From contig DASQWC010000063.1 of the NCBI GenBank assembly GCA_035640475.1, positions 1-39,759 of the forward strand: a stretch of DNA of 39,759 nucleotides. Reading direction: 5' to 3'. The translations under genes and the position numbers were made by a program. Below are positions 30,989 through 39,640 of this stretch, piece after piece. This stretch comes from DASQWC01 sp035640475 (GTDB taxonomy: Bacteria; Actinomycetota; JAICYB01). The notes under the pieces are model-generated. The model was not told the DNA's origin. It ran no database searches and was given only the letters and a program-made list of their open reading frames with translations. Position 1 is the stretch's first letter. Each line of letters begins with the position of its first letter.

Positions 30989-32989
30989 TTATCTGTAGAC
31001 GATTGGTTGCCAGCGCGGGTAGTTGTCCTTCTCGCACTTCCCGGACGGCGTGTCGGTGCACGATTGCTCGGACCGGACGCTCGGTTTGTAGTCGAAGTTC
31101 GCGTACTTCGCGTCGCCGCACCAGGAGTTGTAGTTCTCTCCGCCCTTCTCCCACTGCGGCGCCAGCTTGTCCGGCCAGTCCAGATAGTGACGCTGGCAGT
31201 CCGGGTAGTCGGGGAAGCCGAGCTGCTGCTCGGGCGGCGGAGAAACAAACCCAGCGCGCCAGCGCCCGGAGCTCCCGTCGGTGATGAAGTAGTACTGGCC
31301 CGGACCGGCTCCGACGAGCACCGCGACCGGGTCCGATGTCGGGCCGTCAACGCCGTAGCGTGTCAGCGGGTAGGCCTGCAGTCCGGCCGACGCGGTGTTC
31401 GCCGTCAGATTCGGTCCTGCGAAGAGCATGCCGCCGACCAACGGGAGCCACGAGTAGTACCAAGCGATGATCGCCTGCGGGCCCTTGCAGTACTCGGGGT
31501 CGTGGTCCATTCCGGCATCGCTCCGCGGGTCGCACGCCTTCTTCGTCTTCGGCGAGACCTTGTGGTACGTGTGGTAGACCCAGAACGGGTCGCCCGGCCC
31601 GTAGCCGAATCCCTGGATTCCGAAGGACGTATAGAACATCGACGCCTTGTCGACCATGTCCTGGTCGAGCGCGAGGCGCTGCACGGTGTTGGTCTGCCAG
31701 CCCGTTCCGATGTTCGCGTACTCGGGCCTGAATCCCTGCTGCTTGAACTGAATGATGTGGAAGAACGCGCCGAGGAAGTCGATTAGGTAGATGACCGTCG
31801 TCACCCCGGCCAGCTTGAAGCGCGTCGCGATCTGACCGGCCTCGCCGCTGGCGTTGGCGGGGTTGTTGTTGATCTGGAACTCGGTCGTGTTCCTGTCGAA
31901 GGTGATCCCGCATTTCGCCTTGATGATGCTCTTGAACTCTGCCGCCGCCTGGTTCGAGTTCGCGTTGTTCGCGTAGATGAGCCCGAACTTGCGCGGCTGC
32001 GAGCGAAGCGCAGGATCCGCGGCGTTGACGGCCTTGCCGTTGCCCCACTTCGAAGCGCCCGCACCGCCGGCCTTCAGATCCGAGCAGATCCAGCCGGCTC
32101 CGAGCTTGGACATCTTCGTGATGCTCTGGAACTCGTCCCACGCATACGGGGCGAAGCTCGAAAGGAGCTTGTCCGTCGTGTCGAGCAGACCGAAGATCAT
32201 GGGCCGGCGGTCGGCGGGGATCTTCGCCTTCATGGCCGATGCGACTCCGACGCCGTTCTCGTACAGACCGGGCACGTCGTAGACGACCGCGGAGAACGGC
32301 TTCGTCCTGTCGCGCATCGCGATCGCAGCCGCGGTCTGCTTGTCCGGGCACTGGAAAGACCCGGCGTCGACGATGTCGGCGACAAGCTTCCGGCCGTAGA
32401 ACGGATGGCCGGGCTTGTTCATCTTCTTCATAAGGTCGACGGCCTGAGGAATGTCGGCAGCAACGTCCTGCGCGTGGTCGTTCCAGTAGCGCATGAGCAT
32501 ATCGATCGCTTCGCGAATCTGCTTATTGATGGTCTCGGTATCGCTCGGAGCCTTGCGGTAGAAGCGCGTCTCTTTTGCGAGATTGCCCCCCGCGTTGGAG
32601 ATGAGCTGGATGATGTTGACGCCGCAGTTCTCGGCGTCGATCCCGAAGGTCAGCTTGATCGTGTCCTTCGTGACGCCGGTCCACGTGTTCGGGTTGGAGC
32701 CGTAGCTCGTGGACTGCAGCTTGATCAGCGAGCCGACCTTCCTCGCCTGCGCCGCGTCCGCCGCGGGGTTGAGCGCTCCATATCCGCGTTGGGCGGGTCC
32801 GCCGACCTCGACGGATCGCGCTCCCGATTCGTCCTTGTCTCCACCCGGGCCCTGATCACCCGATTCGAGCGCGGAGGCTCCCTTGCTCTTCCCTCCGAGC
32901 TCCGCCGCTTGCTCCTTCGGCTTCGAGCACGCAACGGCGACGAGCACAACCGCACTAAAGAGCGCGAACACGCGCAGCCGGTTATTCAT
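30989..32989 (-). CDS. Module B: very long HAAT-type solute-binding lipoprotein
   Basis: 666 aa, paralogue of 21944-24175. The signal peptide ends in lipobox VAVAC (Cys at about 21), so this copy is lipid-anchored and lacks the basic tail and helix anchor of the module A copy. A Gly/Ser/Asp/Lys-rich spacer is followed by the binding domain (NPNTWTGVTKDTIKLTFGID). Many segments are shared with module A: FYGRKL, PADRRPMIFG, DPRSDAGMDHDPEYC, the end CTDTPSGKCEKDNYPRW. ATG 32989 has GAGAGGGGGA 9 bases upstream. It is divergent from the module B permease. The ligand is unknown; length and cysteine pattern differ from LivJ. Confidence 0.88.
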   Translation of the reverse strand: MNNRLRVFALFSAVVLVAVACSKPKEQAAELGGKSKGASALESGDQGPGGDKDESGARSVEVGGPAQRGYGALNPAADAAQARKVGSLIKLQSTSYGSNPNTWTGVTKDTIKLTFGIDAENCGVNIIQLISNAGGNLAKETRFYRKAPSDTETINKQIREAIDMLMRYWNDHAQDVAADIPQAVDLMKKMNKPGHPFYGRKLVADIVDAGSFQCPDKQTAAAIAMRDRTKPFSAVVYDVPGLYENGVGVASAMKAKIPADRRPMIFGLLDTTDKLLSSFAPYAWDEFQSITKMSKLGAGWICSDLKAGGAGASKWGNGKAVNAADPALRSQPRKFGLIYANNANSNQAAAEFKSIIKAKCGITFDRNTTEFQINNNPANASGEAGQIATRFKLAGVTTVIYLIDFLGAFFHIIQFKQQGFRPEYANIGTGWQTNTVQRLALDQDMVDKASMFYTSFGIQGFGYGPGDPFWVYHTYHKVSPKTKKACDPRSDAGMDHDPEYCKGPQAIIAWYYSWLPLVGGMLFAGPNLTANTASAGLQAYPLTRYGVDGPTSDPVAVLVGAGPGQYYFITDGSSGRWRAGFVSPPPEQQLGFPDYPDCQRHYLDWPDKLAPQWEKGGENYNSWCGDAKYANFDYKPSVRSEQSCTDTPSGKCEKDNYPRWQPIVYR

Positions 32990-33058
32990 GGACGATGGTC
33001 CCCCTCTCCCCGCAGGAGCTCCCCAGCTCCACCTTCACTATCGGATCATTGTGCGGCT

Positions 33059-33074
33059 TTGACTGGTTAGTCAA
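33059..33074. promoter_or_regulatory. TTGAC-N6-GTCAA palindrome, module B
   Basis: TTGACTGGTTAGTCAA, perfect 6-bp arms around GGTT, in the 160-base divergent region between the solute-binding protein and permease genes. It corresponds in form and position to 24255-24270. Half-sites match -35 hexamers on both strands. Confidence 0.65.
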
Positions 33075-33149
33075 GCCACGTCAGGATTGCTGCTTAACGA
33101 TTTCATCGCCTGACTCCAAGCATCCGGTCCCTGGGGAGGGGTCCACACG

Positions 33150-35303
33150 GTGACCGAACGCCGTACGTTGACAAGCGCGGTCGTCTTCGCTGCCGGATTC
33201 GCAGTCATCGTGCTCGCCGGCAAAGTGGCGTTTCCGCTGTTCAGCGACGCCCTCGCCGTTCCGAATGGGATGTACCTGCAGGGCCTGATCGTGGGAATGC
33301 TGTCCGGCCTCCTCGCCATCGGACTGGTTCTCATCTACCGGTCGAACCGGATCATCAACTTCGCCCAAGGGTCCCTCGGGGCTGTAGCGGCAACCCTCGC
33401 CAACGAGCTGTTCGTCGTCTTCAACGTGCCCTACGTGATCTCACTGATCACCGGCATCGTCGCCGGCGTGGCGTTGAGCTTGTTCGCGGAGTTCGTCTTC
33501 ATCCGCCGCTTCGCGAAAGCGCCTCGCTTGATTCTCACCGTTGCCACCATCGGCATCGCGCAGCTGCTCAGTATTCTCGAGCTGCTTCCGCAGCTTCTCA
33601 ACAGGTCTCCGTCCGAGCAGCAGGCGGCGGGGACCTTCCGCAGCCCCTTCACGTCACATTTCGACTTCGGATCGGTTCGATTTACCGCCGACCACATCAT
33701 CGTGCTCATCGCGGTTCCTCTCATTCTGGGCGGCTTGGCGTTTTTCTTCACGAGATCGAGATACGGCGTCGCTTCACGTGCAGCCGCGGAGAACGAAGAG
33801 CGTGCGCGCCTGCTCGGTTGCCGCGTGAAGCGCGTATCGCTCGTCGTCTGGGGGCTGGCCGGCCTTCTATCGGCCCTGACCGCGGTTCTGCGTGCGCCGA
33901 TCCTCGGTTTCCAGTTCGGTGCGGTCCAGGGCCCCGACCTTCTGCTGCGAGCGCTCGCGGCCGCCGTGCTGGCCAGAATGGAGAGCATCCCCGCGACGGT
34001 CGGCGCAGCCGTCCTCATCACGATGGGCGAGCAGACGATCTTCTTCTCGTTCGGCGCAACTGGTTTGCGCGACGCGTTCCTCTTGGGCGTGGTCGTGTTC
34101 GGATTCCTCGCACAGCGGAAGCGATTCGGACGTGTCGATCCCGGTTCGTCGAGCTGGCGAGCTGTTCAAGAGGTCCGGCCGGTGCCGCGTGAGCTGGCCG
34201 GCGTCCGCGACGTCTCGCTCGCGCGTTGGGGAGTCCGGATCGGTTTGTTCGTCATCGTGCTCATCCTTCCGCAGGTCTTGAACACGTCGAGCACGAACCT
34301 CGCATCTGTCTTACTCGTCTACGCGATGGTCGGCATCTCGCTGGTCATCCTCACCGGCTGGAGCGGCAACATCTCGCTCGGGCAGTGGGCGATCGTCGGC
34401 GTCGGTGCGCTCATCGCCCAGCGGCTGGCCGCTGCCAGCGCGCCGCCCGACTTCTTCATCATCCTCATCGTCGCCGGACTGAGCGGCGCCGTCGTGTCGT
34501 TGCTGATCGGCGTCCCCGCGCTGCGCATCCGTGGGTTGTTCCTCGGCGTCACGACGTTGGCCTTCGCGATTGTCGCTGCGAACTGGATCTTCCAATGGGA
34601 GATCCTCCGCACGGACCAGGCGATTCCTCGCCCGGCCCTGTTCGGGTACCTCGACCTCACGGGCGAGCGGCCGTTCTTCTACGTGTGTCTCGCCGGGCTG
34701 CTCTTCTCGCTGTGGGTCGCACGGAATCTCCGGCGCTCGCGCTGGGGACGCAACCTCATCGCCATGCGGGACAACGAGACGCAAGCACAGGCGCTGGGGA
34801 TGCGGCTCACGGCGATGCGGCTCAGCGCATTCGCGATCTCTGGGTTCCTCGCAGCTCTTGCCGGAGCGCTGTACGCGTATAACGCGCAGTCGGTCGATTA
34901 CAACCGGTTCACGCCGATCCTGTCGCTGGTGATGTTCGTGATGGTCGTCATCGGCGGCATGGGCTCGCTCGCCGGCCCGGTGCTCGGCGCGATGTACGTG
35001 CTCGGGATCCAGTACTTCCTGCCCGTCGAGCTTCAGCTGTTCGCGACGGGCTTCGGAGTTCTCATCATGCTGCTCGTGTTCCCGGGCGGTCTCGGCCAGG
35101 TCTTCTACGGAATGCGAGACAGGTTCCTGCGCGAAATCGCAACGCGCCGCAACATCCTCGTGCCGAGCTTGATTGCCGACAAGCGCGAGGTCGAGCCGAT
35201 TCACGAGCTTGCCGAGGCAAAGGGTCTCGGGGACCGCGAGGAGGCGCAGATGCGCAAGCGAGCAAAGGCGAAGGTTCTCGCGGGAACGAGAGGGAAGTCA
35301 TGA
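33150..35303 (+). CDS. Module B: LivH-LivM fused permease
   Basis: 717 aa, colinear with the module A permease. The LivH part is GMYLQGLIVGMLSGLLAIGL, RSNRIINFAQGSLGAV and RSRYGVASRAAAENEERARL. The LivM part is LTGWSGNISLGQWAIVGVGA, RRSRWGRNLIAMRDNETQAQ and VMVVIGGMGSLAGPVLGA. The C-terminal tail is Lys/Arg-rich. The start GTG 33150 has GGGGAGGGG upstream, unlike the module A copy, which lacks a Shine-Dalgarno. It ends in ATGA overlap with the MFS-LivF gene. Confidence 0.93.
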   Translation: MTERRTLTSAVVFAAGFAVIVLAGKVAFPLFSDALAVPNGMYLQGLIVGMLSGLLAIGLVLIYRSNRIINFAQGSLGAVAATLANELFVVFNVPYVISLITGIVAGVALSLFAEFVFIRRFAKAPRLILTVATIGIAQLLSILELLPQLLNRSPSEQQAAGTFRSPFTSHFDFGSVRFTADHIIVLIAVPLILGGLAFFFTRSRYGVASRAAAENEERARLLGCRVKRVSLVVWGLAGLLSALTAVLRAPILGFQFGAVQGPDLLLRALAAAVLARMESIPATVGAAVLITMGEQTIFFSFGATGLRDAFLLGVVVFGFLAQRKRFGRVDPGSSSWRAVQEVRPVPRELAGVRDVSLARWGVRIGLFVIVLILPQVLNTSSTNLASVLLVYAMVGISLVILTGWSGNISLGQWAIVGVGALIAQRLAAASAPPDFFIILIVAGLSGAVVSLLIGVPALRIRGLFLGVTTLAFAIVAANWIFQWEILRTDQAIPRPALFGYLDLTGERPFFYVCLAGLLFSLWVARNLRRSRWGRNLIAMRDNETQAQALGMRLTAMRLSAFAISGFLAALAGALYAYNAQSVDYNRFTPILSLVMFVMVVIGGMGSLAGPVLGAMYVLGIQYFLPVELQLFATGFGVLIMLLVFPGGLGQVFYGMRDRFLREIATRRNILVPSLIADKREVEPIHELAEAKGLGDREEAQMRKRAKAKVLAGTRGKS

Positions 35304-37447
35304 AGACCGCCGAGCGAAAGAAGAAGGAAGCGGCGCCGAAACGGGTTCCGCTCGGCCCCCTCGGTCGCTACTTCATGAGGGCCGCGGATGGTGCCCCTGT
35401 ATTTCCCCTGGTCATCCTCTTTGCGCTCTTCCTCGTCGACGAGTTCGGCACGGCGGCGTTCGGAGTGCTTGCGCCGAACATTCAGGACACGTTCGATCTC
35501 ACCGACCGGGCCTTCGGCGGGATCTTCATCTTGCAGGCATCCCTTGTTCTGGCCTTCGGGGTTCCCGTCGGCTACTACGGCGACCGGCTCCCGCGGCGGA
35601 CGTTCGTGTGGGTTGGGGCGATCATCGCGGGTGTTTTCTCGTTCATGACGGGGATCGTCGGGATCCTCTGGCTCTTCGTCATGATGCGGCTGGCCAACGG
35701 CGTTGGACTCGTCGTGAACACGGCCGTCCATCCGTCGCTGTTGTCCGACTACTACAAGCCGGAGCGCTGGCCGGCGGTGTTCTCGGTCCACCGCAACGCA
35801 CAGTTCCTCGGCCTCATTCTCGGCCCGGCGATCGCCGGGACGGTCACCGTCCTCTACAGCTGGCAGGCCGCCTTCATGGTTCTACTCGTCCCGATCGTGT
35901 TGCTCGCGATCGTTTCGATGCGACTCAAGGAGCCGCTCCGCGGCGGCACACAAGACGAGGAAGCGGCCAAGATCGCGGCCCAGGAGAAGCCCGCCCCGTT
36001 CGATCGCGCGATCCGAACGGTCATGTCGATCAAGACGCTCCACCGTCAGTACATCGCGTGGATCTTCATCGGCGGAGGGTTCATCCCGCTCGCGTTCTTG
36101 CCGTCGCTGTATCTGGAGAGGCACTACAACGTCGACGCCCTCGGCCGAGGCTTCATCATCGGCACGGGTGCGGCCGCCACGCTCGCCGCGGTCACGCTGT
36201 CGAACTCGCTCACGCGCAAGGCGCTGGCGAAGGGGATGGGCGAGCCCCTGAATCAGACGGGCTGGGTGCTGTGCGCGGTCGGCGTCGGCATCGCGCTGAT
36301 CTCCACCGCCCCGTGGCTGTGGCTCACGGTCTTCTGGCTGGTCGTGACGAACTTCATCGGCGGGCTGTTCTGGGTGCCGTTCTTCGTGACTCAGGCGCTC
36401 GTCGCCCCGGCCCGCGTGCGAACGCTCGCCCTCAGCCTGGGCAACGTGTTTCTCGTTTTCGGCGTCTGGCTGCTCGTTCTGCTCCCGGGCCTGCTTACGA
36501 TCTCCGATCGCAACGGACCACAGTGGGCACTGATCGCGGTCGTGCCGTACTGGCTGATCGGCGGTCTCGTGCTCCGTTCGGGGCGGCACTTCGTTCTGGA
36601 CGACGCGACACGCGCGCTCGAGATGCTCCAGACGACGGCACGGTTGCGCGAAGAGCGACTCAACCGGACGACCGACAAGCTCCTCGTCGTGTCCAATGTC
36701 GACGTTGCGTACGACCAGACGCAGGTCCTGTTCGGAGTCGATTTCGTCGTCCGCGAAGGCGAGCTCGTTGCGCTGCTCGGCACCAACGGCGCCGGAAAGT
36801 CGACGCTCCTCAAGACGATCTCGGGCCTCGTCCATCCGATGAAGGGATCGCTCTTCTTCGACGGCGAGGACATCACCTTCCACGATCCGGAGGAGACGGC
36901 CGAGCTCGGCATCATCCAGATGCCCGGCGGGAAGTCCGTGTTCCCATCGCTTTCGGTCAAAGAGAACCTCGACATGGCGTCCTGGCTCTACTTCAAGGAC
37001 GAGAACCATCTGCGCGAGTCATTCGACACGGTCTACGAGGTCTTTCCGGTGCTGAACCAGCGCTTGAATCAGCAGGCGGGCAGTCTGTCCGGCGGCGAGC
37101 AGCAGATGCTCTCACTCGCCCAAGCGTTCATCGCGAAGCCGAAGCTGCTGATGATCGACGAGCTGTCACTCGGTCTCGCGCCGGTTATCGTCCAGCAGCT
37201 GCTGGAGATCGTGAAGGACATCCACGCGCGCGGAACCACGATCATCCTCGTCGAGCAGTCGGTAAACGTCGCGCTCACCGTCGCCGAGCACGCGTACTTC
37301 ATGGAGAAGGGCGAGATCCGATTCGACGGAACGACCTCGGAACTGCTCGGGCGAACGGACATCCTGCGATCGGTCTTCCTCGAAGGTGCGAAGTCGGTTG
37401 TGTCGGCGGGCAACGGCTCGAAGGCGCGGAGGCGCGTGAAGCGGTGA
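35300..37447 (+). CDS. Module B: MFS transporter-LivF fusion
   Basis: 715 aa. About 20-430 is an MFS transporter: LVDEF in helix 1 as in module A, the GDRLPRRTFVW loop 2-3 motif, LSDYY, and the HRNAQFLGLILGPAIAG helix matching HRSGDAFAAILGPALAG of module A. The linker (about 431-460; DDATRALEMLQTTARLREER) resembles the module A linker. The LivF domain has Walker A from 494 (GTNGAGKST), MPGGKSVFPSLSV, LSGGEQQM, MIDELSLGLAP and LVEQSVN. It ends without LivG, which is the next, GTGA-overlapping gene. ATG 35300 overlaps the permease stop. The coupling logic of a secondary transporter joined to an ATPase is unknown. Confidence 0.93.
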   Translation: MKTAERKKKEAAPKRVPLGPLGRYFMRAADGAPVFPLVILFALFLVDEFGTAAFGVLAPNIQDTFDLTDRAFGGIFILQASLVLAFGVPVGYYGDRLPRRTFVWVGAIIAGVFSFMTGIVGILWLFVMMRLANGVGLVVNTAVHPSLLSDYYKPERWPAVFSVHRNAQFLGLILGPAIAGTVTVLYSWQAAFMVLLVPIVLLAIVSMRLKEPLRGGTQDEEAAKIAAQEKPAPFDRAIRTVMSIKTLHRQYIAWIFIGGGFIPLAFLPSLYLERHYNVDALGRGFIIGTGAAATLAAVTLSNSLTRKALAKGMGEPLNQTGWVLCAVGVGIALISTAPWLWLTVFWLVVTNFIGGLFWVPFFVTQALVAPARVRTLALSLGNVFLVFGVWLLVLLPGLLTISDRNGPQWALIAVVPYWLIGGLVLRSGRHFVLDDATRALEMLQTTARLREERLNRTTDKLLVVSNVDVAYDQTQVLFGVDFVVREGELVALLGTNGAGKSTLLKTISGLVHPMKGSLFFDGEDITFHDPEETAELGIIQMPGGKSVFPSLSVKENLDMASWLYFKDENHLRESFDTVYEVFPVLNQRLNQQAGSLSGGEQQMLSLAQAFIAKPKLLMIDELSLGLAPVIVQQLLEIVKDIHARGTTIILVEQSVNVALTVAEHAYFMEKGEIRFDGTTSELLGRTDILRSVFLEGAKSVVSAGNGSKARRRVKR

Positions 37448-38424
37448 CACCTTCCCCCAACGGCAAGCTCGCGCTCGACGTCCGCGAGGTCTCCGTGTCG
37501 TACGGAGGCGTCCGGGCCGTCGACGACGTCACGTTCACGGCGAGCCGCGGCGAGATCATCGGGTTCATCGGACCGAACGGCGCCGGCAAGACCACGGTGT
37601 TCGATGCCGTGTGCGGCTTCGTCGGTACGGAAGGCGGCCGGATCGTTCTGGACGGCGAGGACGTCACCGAGCTGACGCCGACCGAGCGTGCGCGCAAAGG
37701 GCTCGGCCGGTCGTTCCAGGACGCTCGGCTGTTCGGATCTCTGACGGTCTGGGAGACGCTCGCGTGCGCGTTCGAGCGACACATGAGCAACGAGGACCCG
37801 GTCTCGACCGCGCTTTCGCTTCCGTGGGTGCGCAGGAGTGAGAAGCGAGTCGCCGATCGTGTCGAGGAGATCATCGAGCTGATGGGCCTCACCGCGTTCC
37901 GCGACAAGTTCATCTCAGAGCTGTCGACGGGGTCGAGGCGCGTCGTCGACCTCGCCTGCGTGATCGCGCACGAGCCGACGGTGTTGTTGCTCGACGAGCC
38001 GTCGTCCGGAATGGCGCAAAAGGAGACGGAGGCGATGGGCCCGCTCCTCCTGCGCGTCAAGGAAGCGACCGGCTGCACCATGCTGCTGATCGAGCACGAC
38101 ATGCCGCTCGTCACCTCCGTGTCCGACGAGCTGATCGCGCTCGAGACCGGCCGCGTCGTCGTGCGCGGGAAGCCGAAGGCGGTCACGACGGATCCCCGAG
38201 TCGTCGAGGCGTACCTCGGCACAGACCAGCGTGTGGTTGCGCGTTCCGGAGCAATCCGGGTTTCTGCGAGTCGAAACGGCCGATCGCGATCGAAGGCGAA
38301 GGCCAAGGCGAGGGCGAAGCCCAAGCCGAAGGCAAGGGCGAAGCCGAAGGCAAAGACGGCGGCAAAGGCAAAGGCGAAACGTCCGGCCGCGAAGCGCGCG
38401 CCGTCCAAGCAGAGGTCCGGCTAG
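37444..38424 (+). CDS. Module B: LivG-type ATPase with long basic C-terminal tail
   Basis: 326 aa. The ATPase core is about 1-265: GPNGAGKT Walker A, GRSFQDARLFGSLTV, signature-position LSTGSRRVVDLA (no LSGGQ), LLLDEPSSG, LLIEHDM. Residues from about 275 are almost pure Lys/Ala/Arg/Pro (KAKAKARAKPKPKARAKPK), ending SKQRSG. The tail resembles bacterial histone-like tails and echoes the basic segments of other module proteins. It may bind RNA, anionic lipid or polyphosphate (inference). GTG 37444 overlaps the MFS-LivF stop. In module A the same domain is fused to that protein. Confidence 0.92.
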   Translation: MTPSPNGKLALDVREVSVSYGGVRAVDDVTFTASRGEIIGFIGPNGAGKTTVFDAVCGFVGTEGGRIVLDGEDVTELTPTERARKGLGRSFQDARLFGSLTVWETLACAFERHMSNEDPVSTALSLPWVRRSEKRVADRVEEIIELMGLTAFRDKFISELSTGSRRVVDLACVIAHEPTVLLLDEPSSGMAQKETEAMGPLLLRVKEATGCTMLLIEHDMPLVTSVSDELIALETGRVVVRGKPKAVTTDPRVVEAYLGTDQRVVARSGAIRVSASRNGRSRSKAKAKARAKPKPKARAKPKAKTAAKAKAKRPAAKRAPSKQRSG

Positions 38425-39617
38425 GAAACCTCGGCCGTCTCGACGACGCCGGCGAGCGTCCGCATCTCGTCGACGCCGTCCTCGGGTCCCGTTGCGATGA
38501 CGCGGTCGCCGGCCTGCAGCCGGAAGCGCTGCTGCGGCCGGTAGATCCAACGGCCGTTTCGCTGAACGGCGAGCGCCGTCATCCCCGTTTCCGTCTTGAA
38601 CGAGATCTCCTTGAGCGTCTTTCCGTCGGCCGGAGAGCCCGGCTGCACGACGGCATCGGCTGCGACGGCGTCGCTCGCTTCTATTGCTTCGGCGACGATC
38701 GGGTGCAGGTCTTCGCCGCGCTCCACCAGTCGCGTCATCGAACGAGCGGCGTCGGAGATCCCCTCGGACGCGTAACCGAGGCGCAGGAGTCCCCGGAGCT
38801 CCTCCGGATTCGGCGCACTCTCGGTCGCGCGCAACACCCAGGACTCGAGATCGCCCTGGAGCTCGTCCGAACGTGACTCGAGCGTCGTGACTTCGGCCGC
38901 CAATGCGGGTTCGCGCAACATCAACGCCGAATAAGCAAGCCCGACGCTGACCTCGGCCGCGTTCTTCATCGCCACGAGAATGTCGACGGCTTGCTCGAGC
39001 TCGTTGAGCGGGGGCCCGGTCTCGCCTTCCCGGTCCGGCGGCGGCGGAGCACCCGCGAGCTCGTAGACGAGGCGGAGTCCATCCTCCGGTCCGCGGAGGA
39101 GCAGGACGTCGTCTTCGCCGACGACGCTGTCCGGGCCCGGATCGAACTCCCAGTCCGTTCCGCGCCGGATCGCGATGACCCACATGCCGGTCTCGATGGG
39201 GAGCTCGAGCTCACGAAGCGTGCGGCCGGCGCAAGCGGACTCGGCGCGCACACGTATGCGTGCGGAGATCTCGTCGGCATGACGCAGATCGGCGCGGAGG
39301 GCGTCCGGAATAGCTAGGACGTCGGACACGACGCGCGAGATGCCGACGGCGGCGTCGGCAATCTGCTCGATACACGACGCGAGATGCAGCACATCGGCCA
39401 TGCCTTCGGCGTCCTCCGGGCTGCGCGCGGCGAGCATCGAGATGAGCCGGAGGTCCTTGATGTATTGGCCCATGAGCTCTTCGAGGTGGTCGACCTCGTC
39501 GGCGAGCTTGGGGTCGGCGAAGAAGACCGCGGCGTACGCGAGATCGACCATCAGCTCGGAGGTGTCCTTCGACTCCGCGAGGAGGTCTTTGACGGTTCGT
39601 TTAGGGGGGCCGGCCAT
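38421..39617 (-). CDS. Duplicated PhoU-like/TrkA-C (RCK-C) protein, probable cation-transport regulator
   Basis: 398 aa, two repeats of the same plan. PhoU-like helices (about 8-115) are followed by a TrkA-C domain (about 116-188; ELELPIETGMWVIAIRRG). Then come PhoU-like helices (about 205-315) and a second TrkA-C (about 318-392; EISFKTETGMTALAVQRNGR). TrkA-C domains bind small ligands and gate cation channels. PhoU/TrkA-C proteins are known next to MgtE/SLC41-like divalent cation transporters, and the gene just upstream here encodes such a C-terminus. ATG 39617 has GAGG 10 bases upstream. Its stop shares CTAG with the module B LivG gene. Confidence 0.85.
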   Translation of the reverse strand: MAGPPKRTVKDLLAESKDTSELMVDLAYAAVFFADPKLADEVDHLEELMGQYIKDLRLISMLAARSPEDAEGMADVLHLASCIEQIADAAVGISRVVSDVLAIPDALRADLRHADEISARIRVRAESACAGRTLRELELPIETGMWVIAIRRGTDWEFDPGPDSVVGEDDVLLLRGPEDGLRLVYELAGAPPPPDREGETGPPLNELEQAVDILVAMKNAAEVSVGLAYSALMLREPALAAEVTTLESRSDELQGDLESWVLRATESAPNPEELRGLLRLGYASEGISDAARSMTRLVERGEDLHPIVAEAIEASDAVAADAVVQPGSPADGKTLKEISFKTETGMTALAVQRNGRWIYRPQQRFRLQAGDRVIATGPEDGVDEMRTLAGVVETAEVS

Positions 39618-39640
39618 GCGTCGGTTGCCTCACAGGATAG

